From positions 62,001 to 126,000 of the forward strand of contig NZ_JAHLLW010000007.1 of assembly GCF_019426345.1 (NCBI RefSeq): a stretch of 64,000 nt of DNA. Direction: 5' to 3'. Shown piece after piece: positions 51,700-60,345 of the stretch. Position 1 is the first letter of the stretch; the number at the start of each line of letters is the position of its first letter. This DNA is from Marinomonas lutimaris (GTDB lineage: Bacteria > Pseudomonadota > Gammaproteobacteria > Pseudomonadales > Marinomonadaceae). Both the position numbers and the translations under genes were made by a program. Below the pieces are notes generated by a model that made no database searches, was not told where the DNA came from, and worked only from the letters and a program-made list of their open reading frames with translations.

Positions 51700-52275
51700 T
51701 TAGAACTGTTTTTTAAGTAGACGATCTAGTGAAAAATGAGCCCCACCGAACGCAGCGATTAAAAATGCGCCTGCAGTCCAGAAAATAGAAGCCAGTTCTG
51801 CTTTTAGTTGTACTGAAGTAAGAAAAGCGCCACCGCCATCTGCTAAGCGTTTTATGCCATTTGGAGTAAAGAAATCACTACCAGAGTTCAGCGCATCTAT
51901 GCCTGCTTGAGTTAATAAAGCATCGCCATAAGGATGAGCGAAATGGAACCATAATGTGATGGCTAACATGACAGCATTTGCCAGAGCGATTGGTCGAGTT
52001 AGTAAACCCACCGCAATGAACATACCGCCAAAAAATTGCATCCCCGCCAACATTGGTGACCAAAGCCAACCTGGATAGAAGCCTAAGTTTTCAACAAAGC
52101 CGACTTGAGCAAAGGGAGCTATGATCTTTGGCCAGCCCTCAACAACAAGCATTCCGCCGATAACAATACGAAACAGTACCCAGCCAAATGGTTGAGCAAA
52201 GGCATTGTAGAAGCTGCTCATAAATGGCAAATAAAGGTTATTTTTTTCGTTTTTAAAAACAGGTGATTTAGACAT
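51700..52275 (-). CDS. DoxX family membrane protein
   Basis: A 191-residue protein with four predicted membrane helices. FGWVLFRIVIGGMLVVEGWPKI, PMLAGMQFFGGMFIAVGLLTRPIAL and WFHFAHPYGDALL fit the DoxX/DoxD-like family, named after a thiosulfate:quinone oxidoreductase subunit but mostly of unknown role, in some cases linked to oxidative stress. The frame opens 18 codons earlier; ATG 52273-52275 is preferred because GAGGG lies 6-7 bases upstream. Confidence 0.82.
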   Translation of the reverse strand: MSKSPVFKNEKNNLYLPFMSSFYNAFAQPFGWVLFRIVIGGMLVVEGWPKIIAPFAQVGFVENLGFYPGWLWSPMLAGMQFFGGMFIAVGLLTRPIALANAVMLAITLWFHFAHPYGDALLTQAGIDALNSGSDFFTPNGIKRLADGGGAFLTSVQLKAELASIFWTAGAFLIAAFGGAHFSLDRLLKKQF

Positions 52276-52416
52276 GCTATCCCTCTCGACTTTAGTGGTT
52301 TCCATAAATGAAAGAGTAGCATTAGCCATTTTTATGGCAGCTGATTTGGATCAATATATTGTTATTAAAAGAAGCGAGCAGACTAATATAGAAGTAGAGA
52401 ACAGATAGCCAAAAGG

Positions 52417-53394
52417 CTATCTGTCTAACAAATGTAGATTGGCGCAGTTCTGCGAGATATCACCATTAAGCGCATTGATCAGGTTGTCCACAGCACAAGT
52501 AATCATAGCAAGGCGTGTTTCTGCCGTTGCTGAGCCGATGTGCGGAAACAAGACTGCATTGTCGAGTTTACAAAGCGGTGAGTCACCAGGTAGTGGCTCG
52601 ACTTCAAAGACGTCTAAACCCGCCGCGCGAATAGTGCCATTGTTTAAGGCGTCGACAAGAGCCGCTTCGTCAATCACTTTGCCACGGGAACCATTAATGA
52701 AAATGGCGCTTTTCTTCATCATGGCGAATTCTTTTGCACCAATCAAACGTTCGGTTTCCGCGGTTAGCGGCGTCATTACACAGACGAAGTCGGATGTTTT
52801 CAGCAGTTCTTCCATCTCCATATAGGTGGCATTTAAGTCTTGTTCGGCGTCTAGTTTGCGGCTTCGGTTGCTGTACTGAATCTTCATATCAAAACCAAAA
52901 TGCCCACGCTTAGCAATCGCATAACCAATGCGTCCCATGCCAATAATGCCAAGGGTTTTACCATGAATATCTGTACCGTATAAGTTTTCACCTATATTGC
53001 TGGTCCAGCGACCTTCTCGCACCATGTTCGATAGTTCAACAGCGCGTCTAGCTGTGCACATTATTAGAGTAAACATGGTGTCGGCGGTGGTTTCGTTTAG
53101 TACGCCTGGTGTATGCATTAAGGGAATGCCACGTTCGGTGAGATAATTTAAATCATAAAGATCTGTGCCGACGGAAATTGTTGATGCGGCTTTTAGCTTG
53201 GGTGCAAGGCTCAATAGCTCTGAGCTCATTTTGGTGCTGGTGCCAATTAAGCCTTCCGCGTCAGCAAGAGCGGCGATAAAAGCAGCTTTGTTATCTTCAT
53301 TGATGCCATTAAAGAAGATGACATTAAATTGATCATCGAGTCGCTGGCGCTCTGCTGCTGGAATGTCTCGGTATAAAATGACTTTTTTCTTCAT
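52417..53394 (-). CDS. 2-hydroxyacid dehydrogenase, probably 2-ketogluconate 6-phosphate reductase
   Basis: A 325-residue D-isomer-specific dehydrogenase of the GhrB/KguD branch. GKTLGIIGMGRIGYAIAKRG is the NAD(P)-binding motif, NGSRGKVIDEAAL contains the substrate Arg region, LDVFEVEPLPGDSPL the Glu and LFPHIGSATAETRL the catalytic His. Its gene follows the sugar kinase by one base. In pseudomonad kgu operons a kinase of this type and this reductase convert 2-ketogluconate to 6-phosphogluconate, which is the proposed role. Glyoxylate/hydroxypyruvate reductase is the alternative. Confidence 0.8.
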   Translation of the reverse strand: MKKKVILYRDIPAAERQRLDDQFNVIFFNGINEDNKAAFIAALADAEGLIGTSTKMSSELLSLAPKLKAASTISVGTDLYDLNYLTERGIPLMHTPGVLNETTADTMFTLIMCTARRAVELSNMVREGRWTSNIGENLYGTDIHGKTLGIIGMGRIGYAIAKRGHFGFDMKIQYSNRSRKLDAEQDLNATYMEMEELLKTSDFVCVMTPLTAETERLIGAKEFAMMKKSAIFINGSRGKVIDEAALVDALNNGTIRAAGLDVFEVEPLPGDSPLCKLDNAVLFPHIGSATAETRLAMITCAVDNLINALNGDISQNCANLHLLDR

Positions 53395-53395
53395 T

Positions 53396-54355
53396 TTATG
53401 ACTCCTGTTCTAACTGTCTTAGTATGGCTCTAGTTGGCAAGCCTTCGCTGTCGCCACGAACTTGCACAGTTAAAGAGCCTAGCAGATTGCCCCGGCGAGC
53501 GGCTTGTTCCATTGTTTTTCCTTCAAGCAACGCAGATATCACGCCAACGGCAAAGCTATCTCCCGCTCCAACCGTATCGACCACTTTTGATACAGGAAAG
53601 CCAGCGACGGTGCCAGATTCACCATTACTGGTTTTAAAGTATGCGCCTTTGCTACCGAGTTTGACGATAACCGTTTTGACGCCATGCTGGAGATAAAAGT
53701 CTGCAATCACTTCAGGTTGGTCGCTACCCGCGAGGATTTTGCCTTCTTCTATGCCTGGTAGAACGATGTCACTGGCAAAGGCAAACTCATTAATAGTGGC
53801 GACCATGGTTGCTTGATCAGGCCATAGGGAAGGGCGCAAGTTGGTATCAAATGAAACGCTGCAGCCTTGTTTTTTGGCGAGTTCTAACGCGTGTTTCGCT
53901 GCGTCTCGCATCGATACTGATACGGCTGCAGAGATGCCAGTAAGATGCAAATGTGCGCCCGCTTTGAATAAGGTGTTGTCGATGTCAGTAGTGCTTAATG
54001 TTGACGCAGCAGAGTTACGACGGAAGTACTCTACTTTAGGATCGCTGCCATCGGTGACATTGGATTTCAGCATAAAGCCAGTGGCGTGATTGGTACTTTC
54101 AGAAATCCAGTCCGTACGAATGTTCTCTTTGCTGATCGCTTGGCGAATAAATTGACCAAAACTGTCTTTACCGACTTTGCTAATGTAGCTGGCTTCAAAA
54201 CCTAAACGTGCCATACCAATAGCAACGTTAACTTCCGCCCCAGCTAAAGAGCGATGGAATTCTTCTATGTCAGCAAGTTGGCCAGGTGTGTTGGCCACAA
54301 ACATGGCCATGGCTTCACCAAGAGTGACAAAAGAGTGTGTTTGTTTTGTTTCCAT
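53396..54355 (-). CDS. PfkB-family sugar kinase, probably 2-ketogluconokinase
   Basis: A 319-residue ribokinase-fold enzyme. VTLGEAMAMFVANTPG and GGAEVNVA-like GAEVNVAIGMARLG are the N-terminal substrate region, SFDTNLRPSLWP the middle, and KVVDTVGAGDSFAVGVI holds the catalytic Asp and anion hole. It could phosphorylate 2-ketogluconate (KguK) or 2-keto-3-deoxygluconate (KdgK). The next gene is a KguD-like reductase and the regulator resembles PtxS, so the former is favoured. Spacing to the TRAP permease gene is 27 bases. Confidence 0.78.
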   Translation of the reverse strand: METKQTHSFVTLGEAMAMFVANTPGQLADIEEFHRSLAGAEVNVAIGMARLGFEASYISKVGKDSFGQFIRQAISKENIRTDWISESTNHATGFMLKSNVTDGSDPKVEYFRRNSAASTLSTTDIDNTLFKAGAHLHLTGISAAVSVSMRDAAKHALELAKKQGCSVSFDTNLRPSLWPDQATMVATINEFAFASDIVLPGIEEGKILAGSDQPEVIADFYLQHGVKTVIVKLGSKGAYFKTSNGESGTVAGFPVSKVVDTVGAGDSFAVGVISALLEGKTMEQAARRGNLLGSLTVQVRGDSEGLPTRAILRQLEQES

Positions 54356-54382
54356 AATGGATGATTCCTTCTTGATTTTCTC

Positions 54383-55642
54383 TTAGATCAATAACATAAA
54401 TGGCATAAATATAACGGCAACCAGTACTAGTATAATGACAGAAATATATGGCATAACCGCTTTGAATGACTTGTCTATGGACAGTTCACCGATGGCGCTT
54501 GCTATTAACAAACACAAACCATAAGGCGGTGTAATTAAACCAATGGATAAAGTGATGATAACGACTATGCCAAGCTGAACAGGGTCGACCCCTAATGTAA
54601 GTGCTACAGGGTAAACAACAGGCACAAACAGCACCATGGCAGGAATGGCATCCATGAAGGTACCGACAAATAGAAAGAAGGCCACAATAATGAATAGGAA
54701 TAAGTATTCATTGCTGCCCATTCCACTGAAAAATCCCGATACCATCGCGTTGATTTGGTAATAGCCGAGAAACTCCCCGAGAGCTGAGGCCGCAGCTAAA
54801 GCGAAGAGTGATAAACAGCTTAGTTTTAATGTTTCGGTAAAAATCTTTGGCAAATCTTTTAGGCTGATGGATTTATAGTAAAACGCGCTGACGAAGTAAG
54901 CATAAACGGCGGAGAAAGCGGCCGCTTCTGTTGGAGTGAAGACACCAAAAACAATACCGCCAATAATGATAAGAGGCGTGATCATTGCTGGAATGGCATC
55001 TTTTGTTAATGCTATAAATTCCGTACGACTGATTTTTTCTGCTTTTGGTAAGTTGTCACGTTTGGCAATAATACTAATGACAAACATCATTCCAAGTCCG
55101 ATCAGAATTCCGGGAACCATGCCGCCGATAAACAATTGTCCAACAGAGGTGTTGGTTAATCCGCCATAAATTACCATCGTAATACTAGGTGGAATAATGC
55201 CTCCAATGGTAGAAGAAGCCGCGGTAACCCCAACTGACATTTCGCGACTGTAGCCTTTGTTTATCATGTTAGGTATGAGGATTTTACCTACGCCAGCAGT
55301 ATCGGCGGTAGACGATCCGCTTACACCAGCAAACAACATAGATACCAACACGTTTGCGTGACCAAGTCCGCCCGGTTTACGACCGACTAAGGCGATAGAA
55401 AAGTTGATAAGTCGATGAGATATCTGGCCGCTGTTCATGATGTTGGCTGTTAGTACAAAGAGTGGCACAGCGAGCAACACATAAGAGTTCAGGCCGTAGA
55501 ACATCTTCATTGGGATCATGGTCGTTGGCGCGCCAGTCATGGTGCCGATACCCACTAAAGACGCGATGCCGATAGAGAAGGCAATGGGTATCCCAAGAAT
55601 AATAAGACCAACAAACAGTAAGGTGATTAGCGCGAGTTCCAT
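54383..55642 (-). CDS. TRAP transporter large permease (DctM type), sugar-acid locus
   Basis: A 419-residue permease with about twelve helices: VPLFVLTANIMNSGQISHRL, FAGVSGSSTADTAGVGKILIP, AASSTIGGIIPPSITMVIYG and GLITPPYGLCLLIAS. ATG 55640-55642 with AAGGGGG upstream is chosen over the earlier frame opening. It overlaps the small permease gene by 16 bases. With the binding protein it would import a sugar acid using an ion gradient. Confidence 0.92.
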   Translation of the reverse strand: MELALITLLFVGLIILGIPIAFSIGIASLVGIGTMTGAPTTMIPMKMFYGLNSYVLLAVPLFVLTANIMNSGQISHRLINFSIALVGRKPGGLGHANVLVSMLFAGVSGSSTADTAGVGKILIPNMINKGYSREMSVGVTAASSTIGGIIPPSITMVIYGGLTNTSVGQLFIGGMVPGILIGLGMMFVISIIAKRDNLPKAEKISRTEFIALTKDAIPAMITPLIIIGGIVFGVFTPTEAAAFSAVYAYFVSAFYYKSISLKDLPKIFTETLKLSCLSLFALAAASALGEFLGYYQINAMVSGFFSGMGSNEYLFLFIIVAFFLFVGTFMDAIPAMVLFVPVVYPVALTLGVDPVQLGIVVIITLSIGLITPPYGLCLLIASAIGELSIDKSFKAVMPYISVIILVLVAVIFMPFMLLI

Positions 55643-56124
55643 GAAGCCCCCTTGAAGCAAGATAATGTTTTTGCTTCGTTGTAGATGTTATCCACCAGAT
55701 AAACACTGGAGCTAATAAAGGTGATTGGCATAATGAGCCATACATAGCCTTGTCGAAATTCAGGGATACTGATCCAGCGCGAGTTCCAAAATGCTTGAGT
55801 GATTTCAACGCTGTATAGCGAGCAGAATAAACAGAAAATCAACATGATAAGATTCTGAATGATCACTAAAACCGAGCGCTTATCGCCTTGGAAATAATGT
55901 GTGAGAACGTCAAAACCAAAGTGTTTGTTTTCTTTTACCATGACTGCTGTGCCAAGGAACATGGCCCAGATAAAAGAATTCACGGCGATTTCTTCCGTCC
56001 ATAACACCGAAATACCTAGGTAGCGAGTAACTACTTGAATCAAGGTCGCGGCGAGGAAAATCACCAGTAGCAAAACGCCTAAACTGATTTGGAGTCGAGC
56101 AATAAAATTAGTCAGTATTTTCAT
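55627..56124 (-). CDS. TRAP transporter small permease (DctQ type), sugar-acid locus
   Basis: A 165-residue protein with four predicted helices. IQVVTRYLGISVLWTEEIAVNSFIWAMF is the DctQ signature with WTEE, followed by KENKHFGFDVL. It lies 54 bases after the binding-protein gene and overlaps the large permease gene. Confidence 0.9.
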   Translation of the reverse strand: MKILTNFIARLQISLGVLLLVIFLAATLIQVVTRYLGISVLWTEEIAVNSFIWAMFLGTAVMVKENKHFGFDVLTHYFQGDKRSVLVIIQNLIMLIFCLFCSLYSVEITQAFWNSRWISIPEFRQGYVWLIMPITFISSSVYLVDNIYNEAKTLSCFKGASWNSR

Positions 56125-56178
56125 ACCATATATCCTTGATGCTCCGAGGCGTCCTCGGAGCTAGGCTAGCAGAGAGCG

Positions 56179-57174
56179 TTATTTAGTCTGACGGATGGTT
56201 TCAAGAACCTCTGTCATACCATTTTTCGCCGCCCACTGATCTTGGATAGAGCGTGCTTTTTCAATGAAAGGAGTGCGGTCTAACGTATTAACGATGGCAC
56301 CATCATCAATGGCTTTTTGCTTGTAAGTCGACTCTTCACTGTATAACGCTTGGCGTTCCGCTTGAGTCGCTTCTTTCACTGCTTGGTTGAAGGCTGCGCG
56401 CTGTTCATCATTGAAGCTTTCCCAGACTGAATTTCGCACTAGCAATAGACGAGTGGTGTAGTCGTGACCGGTTTCAGAAATGTATTTGCCATTTGCTGTT
56501 TTGTGGTGCTCCATTGGAACGAAGTAGGGATAAGCGTTTTCGGCCGCATCAACCACATTGCTTGATAGTGCTTGGTAAAGTTCAGCCCAAGCTACAGAGG
56601 TTGGAACTGCGCCGATTTCTTTCCAGTATTGAGATACCACACCGGATGTTTGGGTACGGATTTTCATGCCTTTTACGTCTGCAAAGCTATTAACCGGTTG
56701 CTTGCCATACCAGTGACGCACACCGGCGGTCCAATAAGCGGCGACACGGTACTTTTCACCAGACTTGGTATAGATGATGTCGGCAATATCCTTACCTACT
56801 TTGCCATCAACCACTTTTTCCCAATGGCTGTAATCGTTAAACAAGTACAACAAAGAGAACAGGTCCACTTCTTCAATACCTGATGATGTCATAAAGCCAG
56901 GTGAAACCAGAACCATGTCCGCGCCGCCAAGTACCAGTTTTTCAACCAATTCATTTTCATTGGTACCAATGGTTCCTGCGTGTACTTCTACATTGAAAAG
57001 GCCTGATTTATCAGCGACTTCTTTCAGTTTCAGCATGCCTGTTTGGTATGGGCTAGAAAGGTTGGTTTGGTTGTGGGCAGCAACGATTTTAATCGTGTCA
57101 GATTTGGTTGAATCATCACTGCATCCAGCGAGAGAAATGGCAGCAGCGGTTAGCAGAGTAAATAGTTTTTTCAT
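56179..57174 (-). CDS. TRAP substrate-binding lipoprotein (DctP type), sugar-acid locus
   Basis: A 331-residue binding protein. Its N terminus is a lipoprotein signal: MKKLFTLLTAAAISLAGCSDD, with Cys18 in an LAGC lipobox, so it is membrane-tethered rather than free as most DctP proteins are. FADVKGMKIRTQTSGVVSQYW carries the ligand-carboxylate Arg, and VDAAENAYPYF is conserved. It is the first gene of the operon below the palindromic operator at 57239. Likely ligand is a sugar acid such as 2-ketogluconate. Confidence 0.9.
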   Translation of the reverse strand: MKKLFTLLTAAAISLAGCSDDSTKSDTIKIVAAHNQTNLSSPYQTGMLKLKEVADKSGLFNVEVHAGTIGTNENELVEKLVLGGADMVLVSPGFMTSSGIEEVDLFSLLYLFNDYSHWEKVVDGKVGKDIADIIYTKSGEKYRVAAYWTAGVRHWYGKQPVNSFADVKGMKIRTQTSGVVSQYWKEIGAVPTSVAWAELYQALSSNVVDAAENAYPYFVPMEHHKTANGKYISETGHDYTTRLLLVRNSVWESFNDEQRAAFNQAVKEATQAERQALYSEESTYKQKAIDDGAIVNTLDRTPFIEKARSIQDQWAAKNGMTEVLETIRQTK

Positions 57175-57238
57175 GGTAACTCCATTATGGATCGATTTTT
57201 ATGATTATGGTGATCACACTTTAGGCAAAAGACGATAT

Positions 57239-57256
57239 CATGGAATCGATTCCATG
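57239..57256. promoter_or_regulatory. Palindromic LacI-type operator
   Basis: CATGGAATCGATTCCATG is a perfect 18-base palindrome with a central CG, the form of GalR/LacI-family operators. It lies 65 bases upstream of the TRAP binding-protein start and downstream of the LacI-type gene at 57343, the probable repressor. Confidence 0.8.
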
Positions 57257-57342
57257 GATAGCCTTCGCCAATCGCTTTTAAAGAATTTTATGGCTATTTT
57301 TTGTTCAATTTGATTTTGTCTAAAGGCTGTTTTGTGAAAGCG

Positions 57343-58359
57343 TTAAGTGGAATGACGAACAATGAGCTCAGCTTTGAGTTTGATGTGTTGTGGGGCTTCG
57401 TTGTTACCTTGAACTCTAGCAAGCAATCGCTCGCAAGCGGTTTGACCTATGAGTTGCGTTGGCTGGCGCATGACTGTTATGCCGCCTTCGAATAGTTGTG
57501 CCCATTCTGGGTCGTCTATGCTGATTAAACCAATTTGCGTGCCGATGCGAATGTCTAGCTGCTTCAAGGCTTTCGCTGTACTCATCATGGCAACACCGTT
57601 GGTGGTGAAGATGGCTTTTTTGTGCTTTGGGTGAGCGGCGATGAAGTCTGTAATGACCTTGACTAATAAGCTGACGCTCATCTTTTCGATTTCAATGACA
57701 TCGCAGGTTATGTTGTCGTTTTCTTTGGCGAAAGCTTGAATGGCGTCGACCCTTGCTTGGCGAGGATCAATTGCGATGGATTCGGTAACCACTAAAATAG
57801 ATTCATAAGTTTGGGCTTGTAGGTGTTCGCAAGCCTCTTTTGCTGCGGCTTCGTTGTCGAGTCCGATCGTATCGAAGCCGAGGGAAGTATTGATCCTATC
57901 AACCAATACCAAAGGACAGGAAATGCGCTTTAAGTTGCTGACTTGTTTTTGTGCCATGCCAGCCGTGTTGACGATGATGCCATCGACTCGGTGGGCTTCG
58001 AGCAAGGATAAATAACTGTCTTGTAAGTCTTTTTTGTTATCTGTATTACATACCATCAGCATGTAGCCTTCACGGCGACAAACGTGCTCTATTCCTTGTA
58101 ACACATCGATAGAATAAGGGTTGGTCACATCTGCGAGTAATAATCCGATCAGTTTTGAGTGTCCAGCTCTGAGCATGCGAGCCGAATGGTTAGGACGAAA
58201 ATCAAGATGAGCAATGGCTTGCGCGATTTTTTCTCGCAACTCTTCTGATAATTTGTCTTGTTCCCCGTTAAGGTAACGTGAAACACTGGTCTTACCCACT
58301 TTGGCGTATTTTGCCACATCTGAAATGGTGGTGAAGCTTTTGTTATTTTTCTTCAGCAA
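57343..58359 (-). CDS. LacI-family regulator, PtxS/GntR-like
   Basis: A 338-residue repressor. Residues about 10-60 are the LacI headpiece (TTISDVAKYAKVGKTSVSRYL, FRPNHSARMLRAGHSKLIG) and the rest is the periplasmic-binding-like effector domain (LLADVTNPYSIDVLQGIEHV, VDGIIVNTAGM, LISIDDPEWAQLFEGGITVMRQP). It resembles PtxS, the 2-ketogluconate-responsive repressor of pseudomonads. It is on the same strand as, and just upstream of, the TRAP-kinase-reductase operon. Confidence 0.88.
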   Translation of the reverse strand: MLKKNNKSFTTISDVAKYAKVGKTSVSRYLNGEQDKLSEELREKIAQAIAHLDFRPNHSARMLRAGHSKLIGLLLADVTNPYSIDVLQGIEHVCRREGYMLMVCNTDNKKDLQDSYLSLLEAHRVDGIIVNTAGMAQKQVSNLKRISCPLVLVDRINTSLGFDTIGLDNEAAAKEACEHLQAQTYESILVVTESIAIDPRQARVDAIQAFAKENDNITCDVIEIEKMSVSLLVKVITDFIAAHPKHKKAIFTTNGVAMMSTAKALKQLDIRIGTQIGLISIDDPEWAQLFEGGITVMRQPTQLIGQTACERLLARVQGNNEAPQHIKLKAELIVRHST

Positions 58360-58493
58360 TGTGTTGTCTCAATGGCTAGATTAACGGAAAGAACATCCAT
58401 ACGCGCAAATAAAGAGGTAGGCGTTTTTCCGTACTGTAAACTATGATCCTAGCGGGACGCAATTATAGACAGTCTTTTAATAGCAGGAGCACT

Positions 58494-59567
58494 ATGAAAA
58501 TTTTCAGCTGCCAGCAATGTGGACAGACGGTGTTATTTGAGAACACTCATTGCGAGCAATGTTCTTCATCATTAGGTTTTTTGCCAGATCAATTGGTGAT
58601 TAGCGCGTTAAAGACAGTTGATAATGCTTGGTATGCGATGGCTGATAAATCCATTCCTGCAAAGCGTTGGTATTACTGTGAGAACCATCAGCACCAAGTG
58701 TGTAACTGGTTGGTAGAAGAGGGTGGCAGTACGTTTTGTGTTGCGTGTGAATTGAATCGCCATATTCCTAATTTAGGTAAAATAGAGGAGCGTCAGGCGT
58801 GGCAGCAGTTAGAATTTGCTAAGCACCGGTTGGTGTATTCTATATTGCGTCTTGGCTTGCCTTTGATCAGCAAAAAAACGGAGCCAGAAGATGGTTTGTC
58901 GTTTGATTTTATTTCTGAAAATAACGTGGTGCCAGAAGATGTGAGCGCCATGACAGGCCATGCTTCTGGACAAGTGACTATTAACGCTGCAGAGGGCAAT
59001 TCGGTTGATCGTGAGCAAATGCGCGAGGACATGAAAGAGTCTTATCGAACCGTTATAGGTCATTTTCGCCATGAAATTGGTCATTATTATTGGGATCAGC
59101 TGGTTTTTGATGATGAACAGGTTTTAGCCGATTTTAGGGCTATTTTTGGCGATGATCGTGCCAGTTACGCCGATGCGTTAGAGGCTCATTACAAAACGCC
59201 AAACCCAGATTGGCAGCAGTCTTTCGTGAGTGTGTATGCGTCTTCACATGCTTGGGAAGATTGGGCAGAAACTTGGGCGCATTACCTGCATATTGTCGAT
59301 ACCCTGGAAATGGCCAGTGATCTTGGTTTGAGTCTGCAGCCTGTTGGTTCAAATCGACAAAATCTCGCTGTAATGGTGAATATTGATCCTTATCGACACG
59401 ATAATTTCGATGAGATTCTTGCGCAATATGTGCCGCTAACTTTTGCAGTAAACAACCTAAACCGTGGCATGGGGCAACCGGATTTGTATCCTTTTATCTT
59501 GGTTCCAGCGGTACGTGATAAGTTGGCTTTTATTCATCGTTTATTGATGGCTTATCAAACTGAATAA
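58494..59567 (+). CDS. Zinc-ribbon metallopeptidase family protein
   Basis: A 357-residue protein of the putative zinc-binding metallopeptidase family. The N terminus is a zinc ribbon (CQQCG, CEQCSSSLGF), and CENHQHQVCNWL..CVACELN suggests a second zinc site. FRHEIGHYYWDQL at about residue 205-220 is an HExxH catalytic motif, and SHAWEDWAETWAHYLH supplies a downstream Glu/His. No signal peptide, so cytoplasmic. ATG 58494 with GGAG 5 bases upstream is preferred over the frame opening at 58443. Substrate unknown. Confidence 0.82.
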   Translation: MKIFSCQQCGQTVLFENTHCEQCSSSLGFLPDQLVISALKTVDNAWYAMADKSIPAKRWYYCENHQHQVCNWLVEEGGSTFCVACELNRHIPNLGKIEERQAWQQLEFAKHRLVYSILRLGLPLISKKTEPEDGLSFDFISENNVVPEDVSAMTGHASGQVTINAAEGNSVDREQMREDMKESYRTVIGHFRHEIGHYYWDQLVFDDEQVLADFRAIFGDDRASYADALEAHYKTPNPDWQQSFVSVYASSHAWEDWAETWAHYLHIVDTLEMASDLGLSLQPVGSNRQNLAVMVNIDPYRHDNFDEILAQYVPLTFAVNNLNRGMGQPDLYPFILVPAVRDKLAFIHRLLMAYQTE

Positions 59568-59663
59568 CGGGTAATTAAAGTAAAACTGTCTGATATGTGG
59601 CTGGTGGATTGCCAGCAGCTGTGTATTTTAACGACTAATTCATGGCGACAAATAAGGCGATCC

Positions 59664-59695
59664 GTTATCATGCTCTGCAATGGGAGCATGATAAC
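59664..59695 (+). promoter_or_regulatory. 12-bp hairpin in the leader of the DUF6172 gene
   Basis: GTTATCATGCTC pairs perfectly with GAGCATGATAAC around an 8-base loop, ending 34 bases before the start codon. It lacks a T-run, so it is more likely an operator or mRNA leader structure than a terminator. Confidence 0.45.
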
Positions 59696-59729
59696 CTCAG
59701 CTCCTGATCTTTAATCCTTTAGGATCCCA

Positions 59730-60074
59730 ATGAAAAAGACCTTTAAGTTATCTCACCCAACCATCAAATACCCACGCCTAATCGAAGCAACGAAAAACGA
59801 AGTTAAAAAATATTTAAAAAGAGAGCGCAATAAAAAATTGCCAGAATACGCTGACTTTTGGGGATTTGATTGCCGCTTTGGTCAAACCGAAGCCTTGGCT
59901 GAAGAGATTCATGTTGCTCAAATCAATGAAAAAATCAGCTTTGCTGAAAGCAAAGAGTGGACTGAGTTCTACCTTGAAATTCTAGCCACGCCAGCACAAC
60001 GTACAAAACGGGATGATGCTGACGAGCAAGAAGATGAATATCTAGAAAGTGAAGAGCACGACGAAGATCGATAA
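59730..60074 (+). CDS. DUF6172 family protein
   Basis: A 114-residue basic-then-acidic protein. MKKTFKLSHPTIKYPRLIEA, NEVKKYLKRERNKKLPE, FWGFDCRFG and FYLEILATP match the DUF6172 family, whose function is unknown. The last ~20 residues are almost all acidic. The first half is rich in Lys/Arg, so nucleic-acid or ribosome binding is conceivable. It is closed by its own terminator. Confidence 0.8.
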   Translation: MKKTFKLSHPTIKYPRLIEATKNEVKKYLKRERNKKLPEYADFWGFDCRFGQTEALAEEIHVAQINEKISFAESKEWTEFYLEILATPAQRTKRDDADEQEDEYLESEEHDEDR

Positions 60075-60099
60075 GCAATGCGATTTGATCACAAATATT

Positions 60100-60133
60100 A
60101 AACGCCAGATCATATCTTGATCTGGCGTTTTTG
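60100..60133 (+). terminator. Terminator after the DUF6172 gene
   Basis: AACGCCAGATCA (60101-60112) pairs with TGATCTGGCGTT (60118-60129), followed by five T residues. Confidence 0.92.
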
Positions 60134-60345
60134 TTTTCAGCCTAGTGCTTTGTGTATTGTTCGCAACTAAGTAAAAATCTTATCTCATTTCAAGATCTTG
60201 TTTCCTTTTTCCTGACTCTTTAATCACTTGTTCGCGTACTGCGTGGCCTTATCATTAAGAGATCGCAGGCCCCTTTTTTCATTTGCCTGCTGACTATTTT
60301 TAGAGACCTTTGTGCAAAGGTAATATTTAGGTTGGAGATAAAGTG

